From an uncultured Allobaculum sp. (lineage in GTDB: Bacteria > Bacillota_I > Bacilli_A > Erysipelotrichales > Erysipelotrichaceae), in assembly GCA_910579655.1 (NCBI GenBank), contig CAJTVE010000029.1:17458-35939 (forward strand): a DNA stretch of 18,482 bases. Reading direction: 5' to 3'. The position numbers and the translations under genes were made by a program. Every line of letters starts with the position of its first letter. Position 1 is the stretch's first letter. Positions 1-8,510 of this stretch are shown here, piece after piece. Under the pieces are notes generated by a model. The model was not told where the DNA came from. It searched no databases and saw only the letters and a program-made list of their open reading frames with translations.

Positions 1-87
1 TCTTTGATTTCTTTGATTTCTTTGATTTCTTTGATTTCTTTGATTTCTTTGATTTCTTTGATTTCTTTGATTTCTTTGATTTCTTTG
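1..87. repeat. 9-bp tandem repeat array (TCTTTGATT), truncated by window start
   Basis: Nine perfect copies of TCTTTGATT plus a six-base partial copy run from the first base to 87, so the array probably extends beyond the window. The period of nine keeps reading frame. On the minus strand all three frames are open and would read repeated Asn-Gln-Arg, Ile-Lys-Glu or Ser-Lys-Lys, while one plus frame contains TGA in every unit. I could not find a minus-strand start codon with a ribosome site between the ppk1 terminator and the array, so coding is unproven. The copies are identical, which suggests recent slippage expansion and probable length variation between strains. Confidence 0.95.
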
Positions 88-332
88 TCGGTCTAGATTT
101 TTCTTCAGAGGTTCAATTTTGTCTTGTGGCCATCGAAAAAAACGGAAGACTGGATCTGTCCAGAGACAAGTATACGAAAAGATCTCTTTAAATGCAGGCT
201 CGACATCGATTCCATCCGGTCAGATCAAGATTCTGCTTTCGAATCTGATCCTGCTTCAATCTGTCCGGATCGGAAAAGAAGGATCCAGAAAAAAGTGAGC
301 GGCCATCACTTGGATGACTTTGCCCAAAACAG

Positions 333-395
333 AAAAGAGTCCAGTTACAGGCATTCAGGCTTTAAGACGATTTAACCTGAAAACTGGGCTCTTTT
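333..395 (-). terminator. Long hairpin terminator downstream of ppk1
   Basis: Bases 333-346 pair with 382-395 over 14 positions (one G-T wobble). An inner six-base stem, 354-359 with 376-381, continues it, and four more pairs (TTAA with TTAA) lie above. The stem begins with AAAA and ends with TTTT on both strands. On the minus strand the 3' arm is followed by CTGTTTT. It lies 22 bases past the ppk1 stop, where an intrinsic terminator is expected. A seven-base bulge on one side makes it less tidy than the other terminators here. Confidence 0.6.
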
Positions 396-416
396 GGACA
401 GAGGTTTATTCGCGTT

Positions 417-2585
417 CTATTGCTGTTTCTGCTCTTTATTGCGCAAGAAAAGACGCTGGAACCAGTTTTTCTTTTCTGGTTCTGGGGCCGCCGCTGGAGC
501 AGGGATTGGAGTCGGGGCCGGGATGAAGCGGTTTTCCTTGGCCAGTTCAATAAAGCGCTCTTGCGAGTCGATCATTTCTTCATTGTCCTGATCGACTTTG
601 GTATAAAAGCCGCTTGGCAGCAGCTTTCGGCCTTTGAGGTTATCTCTGAATTCGAGATCAAAGTAATCCACCAGTTCTTTTTTCAGTTCGGGATCCAGAA
701 TTTGCACACCGACTTCAACCCGGCGTTCGGTGTTGCGGGTCATAAAGTCAGCCGAAGAAATATAGACTTTCTCGTTTTCTCCTTCACCGAAGATGTAAAT
801 CCGTCCATGTTCGAGAAAACGACCGACAATAGAATGAATTTCAACATGATCGGTATAACCGGGAAGGCCAGGAAGCAGACAGCAGATCCCCCGCACGATC
901 ATCCGGATTTCGACGCCGGCCTGGCTGGCTTGGGCAATCTTGACGATCAGATCCAGATCCGTGACGGAGTTCATCTTAAACCAGGCTCTTGCCGCTTTTC
1001 CTTCTTCAGCCAGCGCAATCTGCTCATCGAGCATGCGGATGACAACCTCCTTAAGCTTAAAGGGGGAAACGATGAGATTCTGGTATTCCCCCGCAAGGTT
1101 GGAGACATTCATGTTCTTGAAAAATTCAGTGGCATCGGATCCGATCTGCGAATTGGAAGTAATCAAGGAAAGATCCGTATACTGATGGCTGGTTTTTTCG
1201 TTGTAGTTTCCGGTTCCAATCTGGGTGATCGTCTGAATCTTGTCATCGGACTTCAGAGTGATCAGCATCAGTTTGGAATGGACTTTGTAGTCTTCAAAGC
1301 CATAGAAGACATTGACGCCAGATCCTTCCAGACGTTCAGCAGCCTGAATGTTGTTCTGCTCGTCAAAACGGGCGCGAAGCTCCATCAGAACGGTTACGTT
1401 CTTGCCATTTTCAGCGGCCCGGCACAGATATTTGACGATCTGGGAGTTCTTGGCCAGACGATAGATTGTAATGGAAATCGACAGGACCCTCTCATCCGAA
1501 GCGGCTTCTTTGAGCAGCTGGATAAACAGGCCAATATCCTGATATGGATAGGCCAGCAGGACATCATGGTCCAGAATCTGGTCAATAATCGAAGCGTCAG
1601 GATTGAGCCGGCGATCAGTGGCTGGCACCAATGGCTTGTAGGTCAGAGCGCGGCGGATATCGTTGGGGACATCATCAATCAGCTGGAACAGATAAGAAGG
1701 ATCCAGGGAAGAATGCTTCGAGACGAAAACCTGGGATTTATGCAGATGGAGCTGCTTGCACAGATACTCGAGCGCTTCCGGATCAATGTTCTTGAAAATT
1801 TCCAGCCGGATCGGAGACAGGCGCAGACGCTTTTTCAGGATGGTTTTCATGTAAGAGCGATAGTCTTCGTCATCTTCGATATCGGCCGCATTCAGGTTGA
1901 TATCCGCATTGCGGGTGACACGGATGATGGTCTTAAACGGAATCTTGGACTTGGAAAACAGTTTATCGAGCAGAGCGAGAATCACGTTTTCAGCCAGAAT
2001 AAACTGCGTTTTTTCTTCGTTGAGGTAAATAATGCGCGGCAGATAGCTTGGAATCGGCACAATGCCATATCTTGTTTTTCCATCTTCCAGAATGCGGAAG
2101 AAAATATACTGTTCCTTATTGATCAGAAAGGGGAACGGGTGATGGACATCAATAATCTGCGGCGCTAAAAGCGGGGCAAGTTCTTTTTCAAAATAGGTGG
2201 TGATGAACTTGTTCTGCTTCTTGTTGAGGTTTTTGAAGGTGAGTGGTTCAATTTGAACTTCGCGCAGGGTTTTGCCTAAATTGCGAGAGATGTTATCGCG
2301 CATCTTATACAGGCGCTCAGCCTCCTTGCAGATGGCCTCCAGCTGTTCACTTGGGGACATACCGGATTTGGAGTCGATCTGCTTGTTGTCGACTAAGGAC
2401 ATATCCAGAATACTTCCAGCCCGGACCATGAAAAATTCGTCGAGGTTGGAGGTAAAGATCGCCAGAAACTTCAGGCGTTCGAGCAGCTCAACGCGCGGGT
2501 CCGCTGCTTCTTCCAGCACACGCTGGTTAAATTTGAGCCAGGAGATTTCCCGGTTCTGGGTAAAAGGGTATTTTTTGTTTTTCAT
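417..2585 (-). CDS. ppk1: Polyphosphate kinase 1
   Basis: Polyphosphate kinase 1 reversibly transfers the gamma-phosphate of ATP to the end of inorganic polyphosphate. The 722-residue product starts with the typical N-terminal PPK1 helical domain (REISWLKFNQRVLEEA, then NLDEFFMVRAG near residues 47-57). The two active-site histidines are in expected contexts and almost at E. coli numbering: H436 in YKVHSKLMLIT (E. coli H435, phosphorylated) and H593 in FLEHGRIYIFG (E. coli H592). Core length matches the family. After about residue 688 there is an unusual proline/alanine-rich linker (PAPTPIPAPAAAPEPE) and a basic, aromatic tail to the end. No strong Shine-Dalgarno precedes the ATG; a six-pair hairpin (2608-2624) sits in the leader. 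It is probably co-transcribed with the unrecognised gene 141 bases upstream, since I see no terminator between them. An open 582-codon antisense frame over this gene is a shadow. Confidence 0.97.
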   Translation of the reverse strand: MKNKKYPFTQNREISWLKFNQRVLEEAADPRVELLERLKFLAIFTSNLDEFFMVRAGSILDMSLVDNKQIDSKSGMSPSEQLEAICKEAERLYKMRDNISRNLGKTLREVQIEPLTFKNLNKKQNKFITTYFEKELAPLLAPQIIDVHHPFPFLINKEQYIFFRILEDGKTRYGIVPIPSYLPRIIYLNEEKTQFILAENVILALLDKLFSKSKIPFKTIIRVTRNADINLNAADIEDDEDYRSYMKTILKKRLRLSPIRLEIFKNIDPEALEYLCKQLHLHKSQVFVSKHSSLDPSYLFQLIDDVPNDIRRALTYKPLVPATDRRLNPDASIIDQILDHDVLLAYPYQDIGLFIQLLKEAASDERVLSISITIYRLAKNSQIVKYLCRAAENGKNVTVLMELRARFDEQNNIQAAERLEGSGVNVFYGFEDYKVHSKLMLITLKSDDKIQTITQIGTGNYNEKTSHQYTDLSLITSNSQIGSDATEFFKNMNVSNLAGEYQNLIVSPFKLKEVVIRMLDEQIALAEEGKAARAWFKMNSVTDLDLIVKIAQASQAGVEIRMIVRGICCLLPGLPGYTDHVEIHSIVGRFLEHGRIYIFGEGENEKVYISSADFMTRNTERRVEVGVQILDPELKKELVDYFDLEFRDNLKGRKLLPSGFYTKVDQDNEEMIDSQERFIELAKENRFIPAPTPIPAPAAAPEPEKKNWFQRLFLRNKEQKQQ

Positions 2586-2607
2586 AATAGGATCACGAGA
2601 TAAGAAT

Positions 2608-2624
2608 AAAGACGTTCTGTCTTT
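2608..2624 (-). other. Small hairpin in the ppk1 leader
   Basis: AAAGAC (2608-2613) and GTCTTT (2619-2624) are perfect inverted repeats around a five-base loop, 23 bases upstream of the ppk1 ATG on the minus strand. It is followed by ATTCTTATC rather than a clean T-run, so it is a poor terminator. It might be a stabilising or translational-control hairpin, which could matter because ppk1 lacks a clear ribosome site. Chance occurrence is possible. Confidence 0.3.
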
Positions 2625-2726
2625 GGAAGGTTGTTTTGCGGTCGGCTTTGACTGGCTGTATCAGAGCACAGGCTGCCTGGTGGCGAATATGGTCAAGAGG
2701 GGTTTCATCTTGACAGATGATGTTTC

Positions 2727-3593
2727 TTACGCATTGAGCAGGACAATGCTTTTCAATCCAGCAGCCTCGGCCAGGGTATTTAAAAGCAGAACCTGATCAA
2801 ACAACTGTTCAGTCTGCTGCAAGGTTCGCTGAATGATCGACTCAATATTGATTTTGCGGCTGCTTTCGAGCAGGTGGGCAAGATCACGCAGCAGATGCAG
2901 GTTGATTGTATTTTCGGTCGGCTTTATCCAGCCAATTTCCAGAAGAAGTTTTCGAATAGAATTGGATGGACCTTCGATCAGATAGAGCAGAAAACTGGAA
3001 TCAAACTCTGTCGGCTCCAGCTGACGATGAAAGGATTTGTACAGCTTTTTCTGGACGGCATTGAGTTTGTTTTCACTCAAAGAAAAAAGATTGTCTCCTT
3101 GAGATTTTCCAAGAATCGCTTCTGCTTCCAGGCACTCACTGAAAGTAAGTTTTCCTTTTGTCAGTCCGAAGAGAAATAGAGATCGCCCGCAAAGAAAACA
3201 AATCACTCTCGGATCTTTTTCAGCAGGAATCCGGCTTTCATCAGGATTCTGTTCATCCTGACTCATTCTGGCAACGATCGGACAAACGCCTGGCGTTTTT
3301 TGAAGAATTTGAACAATGAATTCAAAATTAGCCAGGAACCGAAAAGCAGGATCGAAAAACAGCCAGAGCCGGTCTGTCTCATACAGACTGACAACGGCCT
3401 GCAGCTTGCGGACCATCAAGGTGAGTTTTTCCGTTCCAGATTTATCAAGAGCACCATCGCACAGAAAATCAGTCCAGCAGACTTTCTGCCGGATCGTCAT
3501 CACAGAGAAAACCTGATTGGATCTCACTTCAAAAAGATTCACTTTTATCGCCTTAAGGGACAGAAAACAAAATGCACAAGGATCAGATTGCAT
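2727..3593 (-). CDS. Unrecognised protein with two CxxC motifs, upstream of ppk1
   Basis: I do not recognise this 288-residue protein. It has no signal peptide, no obvious membrane segment and reads like a soluble, alpha-helical protein, especially in its last 100 residues (leucine-rich helices ending in AEAAGLKSIVLLNA). Two CxxC pairs, C6-x-x-C9 at the N-terminus and C132-x-x-C135 in the middle, could bind a metal or form disulfides, but there is no further zinc-finger pattern. A TTG five codons upstream (3608) keeps the frame open, but that TTG overlaps GGAGG. GGAGG stands eight bases before the ATG at 3593, so I take the ATG as the start. It is followed by ppk1 in the same direction after 141 bases without a clear terminator, so a role linked to phosphate or polyphosphate is conceivable but is inferred from position only. 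Confidence 0.6.
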   Translation of the reverse strand: MQSDPCAFCFLSLKAIKVNLFEVRSNQVFSVMTIRQKVCWTDFLCDGALDKSGTEKLTLMVRKLQAVVSLYETDRLWLFFDPAFRFLANFEFIVQILQKTPGVCPIVARMSQDEQNPDESRIPAEKDPRVICFLCGRSLFLFGLTKGKLTFSECLEAEAILGKSQGDNLFSLSENKLNAVQKKLYKSFHRQLEPTEFDSSFLLYLIEGPSNSIRKLLLEIGWIKPTENTINLHLLRDLAHLLESSRKINIESIIQRTLQQTEQLFDQVLLLNTLAEAAGLKSIVLLNA

Positions 3594-3601
3594 GACGGAA
3601 T

Positions 3602-3606
3602 CCTCC
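3602..3606 (-). promoter_or_regulatory. Shine-Dalgarno GGAGG deciding the start of the 2727-3593 gene
   Basis: GGAGG on the minus strand lies eight bases upstream of the ATG at 3593-3591. The alternative TTG start (3608-3606) overlaps this site and has no ribosome site of its own, so the shorter start is preferred. Confidence 0.7.
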
Positions 3607-3608
3607 AA

Positions 3609-4107
3609 TATGAGTATACCGAATTGTGGGAAAAGGAATGGAATATTGCCATGAATTTTGATTTGCAGACGGAAAGAACGGCTTTATTTTTCCCGCTTTG
3701 TGAAAAATTCTCCATTCTAGTCATATTCTGTTCCTTCATTTCAAAGAAAGCTGGATTTAAAATCTGTATTCTTGATGGATTGTAAGTTTTCTTTTGACAC
3801 CAGTCCAGTACAATTGGAACTGAGCCGCTTCATTTTCAAAGAAAATCGCCCTTGCTTTATGCCCTCATAACAGGACAGCTCAGGGGGAGGATGTCCGAAT
3901 TATACAGGGAGGACAAAAGAAGCCGTTGAAAGCTTTGAACAGGAATCCGGATTCGATAAAGAATCCATCTGGACAGAGCTGAAAAACTCTGTCAGGATAT
4001 TTTGATACGATTTGCCTGTAATCTGCCGTCAGTCTAAAAGATCTTTTGAGTCACGATGACCCAGGGTCCTGGAAAGCTTTGGGCATGCGGCGTTTATAGA
4101 GAAGAGG
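3609..4107. other. Intergenic region between divergent genes, no convincing gene
   Basis: About 500 bases separate the divergent 2727-3593 gene and cardiolipin synthase. Several inverted repeats occur: GAATCCGGATTC (3943-3954, perfect palindrome), GACAGAG with CTCTGTC (3972-3978 and 3987-3993), AAAAGATCTTTT (4036-4047, perfect palindrome) and CCAGG with CCTGG (4061-4072). A possible promoter for the synthase is TTGCCT (4012-4017), 17 bases, TAAAAG (4035-4040), with the AAAAGATCTTTT palindrome on its -10. One frame without a start codon (about 3868-4005) reads as plausible protein (KEAVESFEQESGFDKES) and may be a gene remnant. Confidence 0.4.
4012..4040 (+). promoter_or_regulatory. Possible sigma-A-type promoter of cardiolipin synthase gene
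   Basis: TTGCCT and TAAAAG, each matching four of six consensus bases, are 17 bases apart, about 80 bases upstream of the gene. The perfect palindrome 4036-4047 overlaps the -10 and would be a natural operator position. This is a weak match and other arrangements are possible. Confidence 0.25.
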
Positions 4108-4113
4108 AAGGAG
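4108..4113 (+). promoter_or_regulatory. Shine-Dalgarno AAGGAG supporting a TTG start
   Basis: AAGGAG lies seven bases upstream of the TTG at 4121, ideal spacing, and no in-frame ATG is nearby before the first membrane segment. This supports TTG as the true initiation codon of the cardiolipin synthase gene. Confidence 0.8.
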
Positions 4114-4120
4114 TGGGAAT

Positions 4121-5665
4121 TTGAAATTATTCAAAAAGATTCTGAAATCAAAGGCTCTGTACCTGGGCACTGCTCTGGTGATTCAGCTGCTGATTCTGGT
4201 TCTTTTGATGACCTACTTCTCGCACGAGTTTTTACCGATTTACTATTTTATGTTGATTCTGAGTATCGTCGTTTCATTTTTCGTCATGAATCGTGACTCA
4301 GACTCATCTTCAAAACTTCTGTGGGTATTTATTATCATGGCCCTGCCAATCTTTGGGGGCATGATGTATCTGCTGTTTGGAAACCGCAAGATTCCAAAAG
4401 CACTGATGATTCAGGACCGCCAGGCGTATGCCGATTATGCCGCCTATGCCGAACAGAATCTGCAGACACTGGCTAATTCGGGAATTCAGGATCCGACTCT
4501 GGCCCGTATGACCTGTATGGCCTGGAATAATGGCTTTTTTCCGGTGTATCCAAGTGAGGGCTGCCATTACTATTCGACAGGTGAAGAACAGTTCCAGGCT
4601 TTGATGGATGCCGTCCGAAAAGCCGAGCGCTATATTTTTATTGAAACTTACATTATCGATGAGGGCAGTGTTCTCAATGAACTGCTGGAAGTTCTCGAAG
4701 AAAAAGCCCGCAATGGAGTGGATGTCCGCCTGATGTATGACGACTTTGGCTGTATTCTCAATCTGCCGGAAGATTTTGATCAGCAGCTGATGGCTAAGGG
4801 GATTAAAGTGCATCGTTTCAATCCGATTCATCCGCAGCTGGCCATCCAGATGAACAATCGTGACCACCGTAAGACGGTCATCATAGATGGCAAAACTGCC
4901 TTTACTGGCGGAAGCAACCTGGCTGATGAATACGTCAACCGCATTGAGCGCTTTGGCTACTGGAAAGATATGGGTGTCAGAGTCGATGGGGCAGCTGTTG
5001 AACCGTTTATCATTGCATTTTTGCAGATCTGGAACTATTCATCCGATATCAATACGCCTTATGAGCCTTATGTGCAGGACGTTCAGGATCATCCAGCCGA
5101 CCAGCACGATGGAAGCAATGGCTATGTCCTGCCGTTTTTTGACTCCCCAACCGATGACAAAAACGTGGGGCGCCGGTTTCATCAGAATCTGATCTCCATT
5201 GCCAACCATTCCTGCTGGATCACGACACCCTATCTGATTCTCGATACCGAGATGGTTTCCCAGCTTGAGCTGGCGGTTCAGAATGGTGTAGATGTCCGGA
5301 TTGTTGTACCGGCCATTCCAGATAAGAAGATTGTCTATGAGGTGACCAAAGCCAATGAGGAAATCCTCACTTCCAAGGGGATCAAGGTTTATGAATACAC
5401 GCCAGGCTTCATCCATGGCAAAGTGACCCTGGTCGATCACAAGCATGCCCTTTGCGGGACAGTGAATATGGATTTCAGGTCCTACTATTCCAACTATGAA
5501 TGCGGCATGTGGATGTACGATACGAGCTGTATCGACGATATCACCAAGGATTTTGAAAACATCTTTGAAGAGTCTAAACTGGTAACCAATGAAGATTTTG
5601 CGAAAACCAATTTCTTTGTTCGCCAGTACCGCCTGTTTTTAAAGGTGTTCTCTCCATTGTTGTAA
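4121..5665 (+). CDS. cls: Cardiolipin synthase (phospholipase D family)
   Basis: Cardiolipin synthase joins two phosphatidylglycerol molecules into cardiolipin and glycerol at the inner face of the cell membrane. The 514-residue product has the family length and order: hydrophobic segments near residues 12-33, 37-56 and 64-87 (membrane anchor), then two phospholipase D HKD motifs. The first is H249-x-K251-x4-D256 followed by TAFTGGSNLADEY; the second is H432-x-K434-x4-D439 followed by ALCGTVNMDFRS. The start is TTG with a strong ribosome site (4108-4113). It is a single-gene unit: it faces fumC, and a shared 17-bp hairpin terminator ends both. The symbol follows the family; which paralogue (clsA/clsB-like) cannot be told from one copy. 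Confidence 0.95.
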   Translation: MKLFKKILKSKALYLGTALVIQLLILVLLMTYFSHEFLPIYYFMLILSIVVSFFVMNRDSDSSSKLLWVFIIMALPIFGGMMYLLFGNRKIPKALMIQDRQAYADYAAYAEQNLQTLANSGIQDPTLARMTCMAWNNGFFPVYPSEGCHYYSTGEEQFQALMDAVRKAERYIFIETYIIDEGSVLNELLEVLEEKARNGVDVRLMYDDFGCILNLPEDFDQQLMAKGIKVHRFNPIHPQLAIQMNNRDHRKTVIIDGKTAFTGGSNLADEYVNRIERFGYWKDMGVRVDGAAVEPFIIAFLQIWNYSSDINTPYEPYVQDVQDHPADQHDGSNGYVLPFFDSPTDDKNVGRRFHQNLISIANHSCWITTPYLILDTEMVSQLELAVQNGVDVRIVVPAIPDKKIVYEVTKANEEILTSKGIKVYEYTPGFIHGKVTLVDHKHALCGTVNMDFRSYYSNYECGMWMYDTSCIDDITKDFENIFEESKLVTNEDFAKTNFFVRQYRLFLKVFSPLL

Positions 5666-5709
5666 TGATCAGACTGAATCAATCCGTAAAACAATCTGTA
5701 AAAATAGAA

Positions 5710-5751
5710 AAATGGTCCACAAAGCTGAACAAAAAGCTTTGTGGACCATTT
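5710..5751. terminator. Bidirectional terminator between cls and fumC
   Basis: Bases 5710-5726 and 5735-5751 form a perfect 17-bp stem (AAATGGTCCACAAAGCT and its complement) around an eight-base loop. On the plus strand TTTATTCTC follows, which serves cls. On the minus strand TTTTTCTATTTTT follows, which serves fumC and is the better U-tract. The position between two convergent genes fits a shared terminator. Confidence 0.92.
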
Positions 5752-5834
5752 ATTCTCTATGGGCCTATTCTAATGAACCATATTTGATCAATCCATCAAA
5801 GGACAGCTGGCTCAGAGGGCGCCAGATTCAGGCC

Positions 5835-7220
5835 TCAGGATCTTGGCTGAACCATTTTTTCTGGGCGAACGAGTTCATCAAACCGCTCTTCAGAAAGCAG
5901 ATTCAACGCAAGCACCGCTTCTTTTAAAGACAGATTGTGTTCAAAGGCATAGCGGGCTGCTCTGCCGGCATTTTCATAGCCGATGACCGGGTTGAGGCAG
6001 GTGACAAGCATTAAGGAGTTTTCAAGGTTTTCTTTAGTTTTCTGCTGGTTGACTTTCAGGCCGGCCAGGCAGTTTTTCGTAAAGGATACCAGGGCATCCG
6101 CTAACAGGCGGATCGACTGGTTGAGATTGTAGGCAATGACCGGCATGAAGACATTCAGCTCAAAGTTGCCCTGGCTGGCCGCAAAACCGATGGCTGCATC
6201 GTTACCCATCACCTGAACGGCGACCATGGTCAGGGCTTCACACTGGGTCGGGTTGATTTTGCCCGGCATGATGGAAGAACCGGGCTCATTGGCCGGAATT
6301 TCCATTTCACCAATGCCGCAGCGCGGGCCGCTGGCAAGCCATCGGATGTCGTTGGCCATCTTCATGGCGTTGGCCGCCAGGCCTTTTAAGGCACCGGAAA
6401 AGAAGACACAGGCATCTTTGGAAGTCAGGGCATGGAAGAAGTTTGGATCTGATTTGAAATGGATGCCGGTCATGTTATCGAGAATCGCACAGACATCTCC
6501 TCCAAAGTTTTTTGGGGCATTCAGGCCGGTACCAACCGCGGTAGCACCGATGGCCAGTTCATGAAGGGCCGGCAGGGCGGCTTCGATATGAAGCTTGGAA
6601 TGCTCCATCATTGAACGCCAGCCGCTGATTTCATCACTGACATATAAGGGTGTTGCATCCTGTAAGTGGGTGCGGCCAATTTTAATGATGCCTTCGTTGG
6701 CTTTTTCAAGGTCTTTGAGAACGTCAATGATCTGCTCTAAAGCGGGCATAAGCAGATTGCGCACTTCGAGTGAAGCCATAATATGAAGTGCCGAAGGGAA
6801 GGTATCGTTAGAAGACTGCGAGCAGTTGACGATATCATTGGGATGTAAAAGGTCTGCACCCGCTTCCTGGTTGCCAACGTGGGTGATGACTTCATTGACA
6901 TTCATATTGGTCTGGGTGCCGGATCCAGTCTGCCAGATGGCAAGCGGGAACTGATCATACAGATCCCCATTTAAAATCTGACGGCAGACCGAAACGATGG
7001 CTTCTTTCTGAAACGGCGAGATTTTCTTCTGTCGTTCATTGACGATGGCACAGGCCATTTTCAGATAGGCAAACGCGTCAATCAGCGTATGGGGCATCTT
7101 TTCGGTTCCAATCTTGAAGTTTTCAAAAGAACGCTGGGTCTGGGACATCCAGCAGGCATCAGCAGGAACTTTGACTTCTCCAAGTACATCATGTTCAATT
7201 CTGTATTCCATAGAATCCAT
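5835..7220 (-). CDS. fumC: Class II fumarate hydratase
   Basis: Fumarase C interconverts fumarate and L-malate without an iron-sulfur cluster, as a cytoplasmic homotetramer whose active sites use residues from three subunits. The 461-residue product has the superfamily signature GSSIMPGKINP (residues 314-324, including the catalytic serine of the mobile loop). It also has TGSGTQTNMNVNE (98-110), SSNDTFPS (136-143) and GRTHLQDATP with the conserved histidine near residue 185. An ATG eight codons earlier (7244) has no ribosome site; AAAGGA (7226-7231) is five bases from the ATG at 7220, giving the usual length (about 460-467). Aspartase is a close relative, but the fumarase-like length and motif set favour FumC. 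It is a monocistronic unit converging on cls. Confidence 0.94.
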   Translation of the reverse strand: MDSMEYRIEHDVLGEVKVPADACWMSQTQRSFENFKIGTEKMPHTLIDAFAYLKMACAIVNERQKKISPFQKEAIVSVCRQILNGDLYDQFPLAIWQTGSGTQTNMNVNEVITHVGNQEAGADLLHPNDIVNCSQSSNDTFPSALHIMASLEVRNLLMPALEQIIDVLKDLEKANEGIIKIGRTHLQDATPLYVSDEISGWRSMMEHSKLHIEAALPALHELAIGATAVGTGLNAPKNFGGDVCAILDNMTGIHFKSDPNFFHALTSKDACVFFSGALKGLAANAMKMANDIRWLASGPRCGIGEMEIPANEPGSSIMPGKINPTQCEALTMVAVQVMGNDAAIGFAASQGNFELNVFMPVIAYNLNQSIRLLADALVSFTKNCLAGLKVNQQKTKENLENSLMLVTCLNPVIGYENAGRAARYAFEHNLSLKEAVLALNLLSEERFDELVRPEKMVQPRS

Positions 7221-7225
7221 TAATT

Positions 7226-7231
7226 TCCTTT
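7226..7231 (-). promoter_or_regulatory. Shine-Dalgarno AAAGGA deciding the fumC start
   Basis: On the minus strand GGAAAGGAAATTA precedes the ATG at 7220-7218. The longer reading from the ATG at 7244 would place this site inside the coding region and has no ribosome site itself. Confidence 0.65.
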
Positions 7232-7619
7232 CCACAATCCGCATTGATGAGCGGGTTTGATTTCATAAAGTATCACTTTTGATTGTATCGACTTTTTTTC
7301 AAAGAATCACTGATGCAAAGAAGATTGGGATTTTGCAGGCAGGTTAAAAGCCGGATTGTTTCCTGCCAATCTTTCAGATGCAGTCTGAGCTGTTATTGTC
7401 GTCTCTGTTTCTGTTTTATTTTTTTGCTTTGGAATGTGTCTTTCTGTTCCATCTGGCTTCGTTTTAAAGGCTGCCCAGATTTGAAAATGCGGTTTTTGGC
7501 TGTGATCTTTTCCTTTTCCTTTTGCGGATTGCAGAAGTTGCAAAATTCATTCTTCTTTTTGCAGCGCTCGTGAATTTGATGGAGAAATGGGCGGGAGAGT
7601 GAGCCTGGATGCGGACCAT

Positions 7620-7738
7620 GGTGAAAAAATTGCCCGACAATAAAGATGCTGCCTGTAAATTACGATGGACTAAAACGGAACAGGATCGAATTGTTTTTGT
7701 TTTTTTGACTGTTCTTTGTACAGCGACAGGGTCGGGCA
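7620..7738 (-). ncRNA. Candidate structured RNA closed by an 8-bp stem
   Basis: TGCCCGAC (7631-7638) and GTCGGGCA (7731-7738) are perfect complements 92 bases apart. CCTGT (7652-7656) and ACAGG (7726-7730) stack directly on them, and GAACAG with CTGTTC (7678-7683 and 7709-7714) forms an inner hairpin. Read on the minus strand, the closing stem is followed by ATTTTTTC, as for an intrinsic terminator. This gives a roughly 110-120-base RNA with paired ends. I found no clear promoter and do not recognise the fold. Confidence 0.3.
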
Positions 7739-8510
7739 GGGCTTTGGAAGGACCAATTCAATTTCTGTTTTGGAAGTGAACATTTCACGGGAATCTGTAT
7801 AAAAATAGATTGCCATAATCAGACAACGGGCGTTCAATTTTTACGAAAAAGGTGAAGATCAGAGTTTGCACGCAAAATTTCCACCTGAAAATTACGCCTT
7901 CGCAAGCGGATACAAAAGTCATCTTTTCCAACATGCGTCAGCAGGGATAACGGCCAGAAAAAGGGGGATAATAAATCTCAGAGTTGTTTCCTGGATCAGG
8001 AAAACAAATCAATGTTCTGCTGCTCAAAAAGAAAGAGAATTGAATCAGAAGGAATGGGCATCAGGATGGAAAATGAATGCAACAGACAGAAACCAGCCAT
8101 GCATATTGCCGCACATACAGGAAAATTCTCATCTAAGTGACAAATCCTCTGACAATTTGTGCAAACCGATTTCAACTGGATCGGTTACATTAAAAACGGA
8201 CTGGCCTTTTCATTTGTTCACTGTTCTCTTTTTTTCTTTCAAGCAGATCAGACGGAATTTTAAAAGCCGACAAGGCCGGCCTTTCTTTGAAAAGAGAGCA
8301 ATTTTCCATAATTAAAGAACAGAATCCCGCCGCATGGATTCGCAGATTTTTTAACTTTCTTGCTTTGGACAAAAAATGAGGATAGTATTTTCTTCTGTTT
8401 TGAGTACCTGTAAGGACAGGAAAGAGCGGATTGCTGAAATTGCACAATTTGCAATCGTCAACATTTTCAAAGACCTGTCTGCTCAAATCAGGAAAAAGGC
8501 TGAATACGCT

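Noticed and set aside
124..375. 83-codon plus frame after the tandem array
   Set aside because: No ribosome site, unnatural composition, and it runs through the ppk1 terminator hairpin.
420..2168. 582-codon open frame on the plus strand
   Set aside because: It lies antisense to ppk1, which has clear family motifs throughout; long antisense frames are a codon-use shadow.
3602..3618. TATACT (3613-3618, minus) as the -10 box of the 2727-3593 gene
   Set aside because: The start of transcription would fall inside the GGAGG ribosome site, and no -35 box is present.
3545..3739. 64-codon minus frame
   Set aside because: It overlaps the start of the 2727-3593 gene and its ATG has no Shine-Dalgarno.
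3300..3785. 161-codon plus frame
   Set aside because: It is largely antisense to the better-supported 2727-3593 gene, with no ribosome site.
7866..8315. 149-codon plus frame with TTG start
   Set aside because: No ribosome site, low-quality composition, and it spans several hairpins; probably non-coding.
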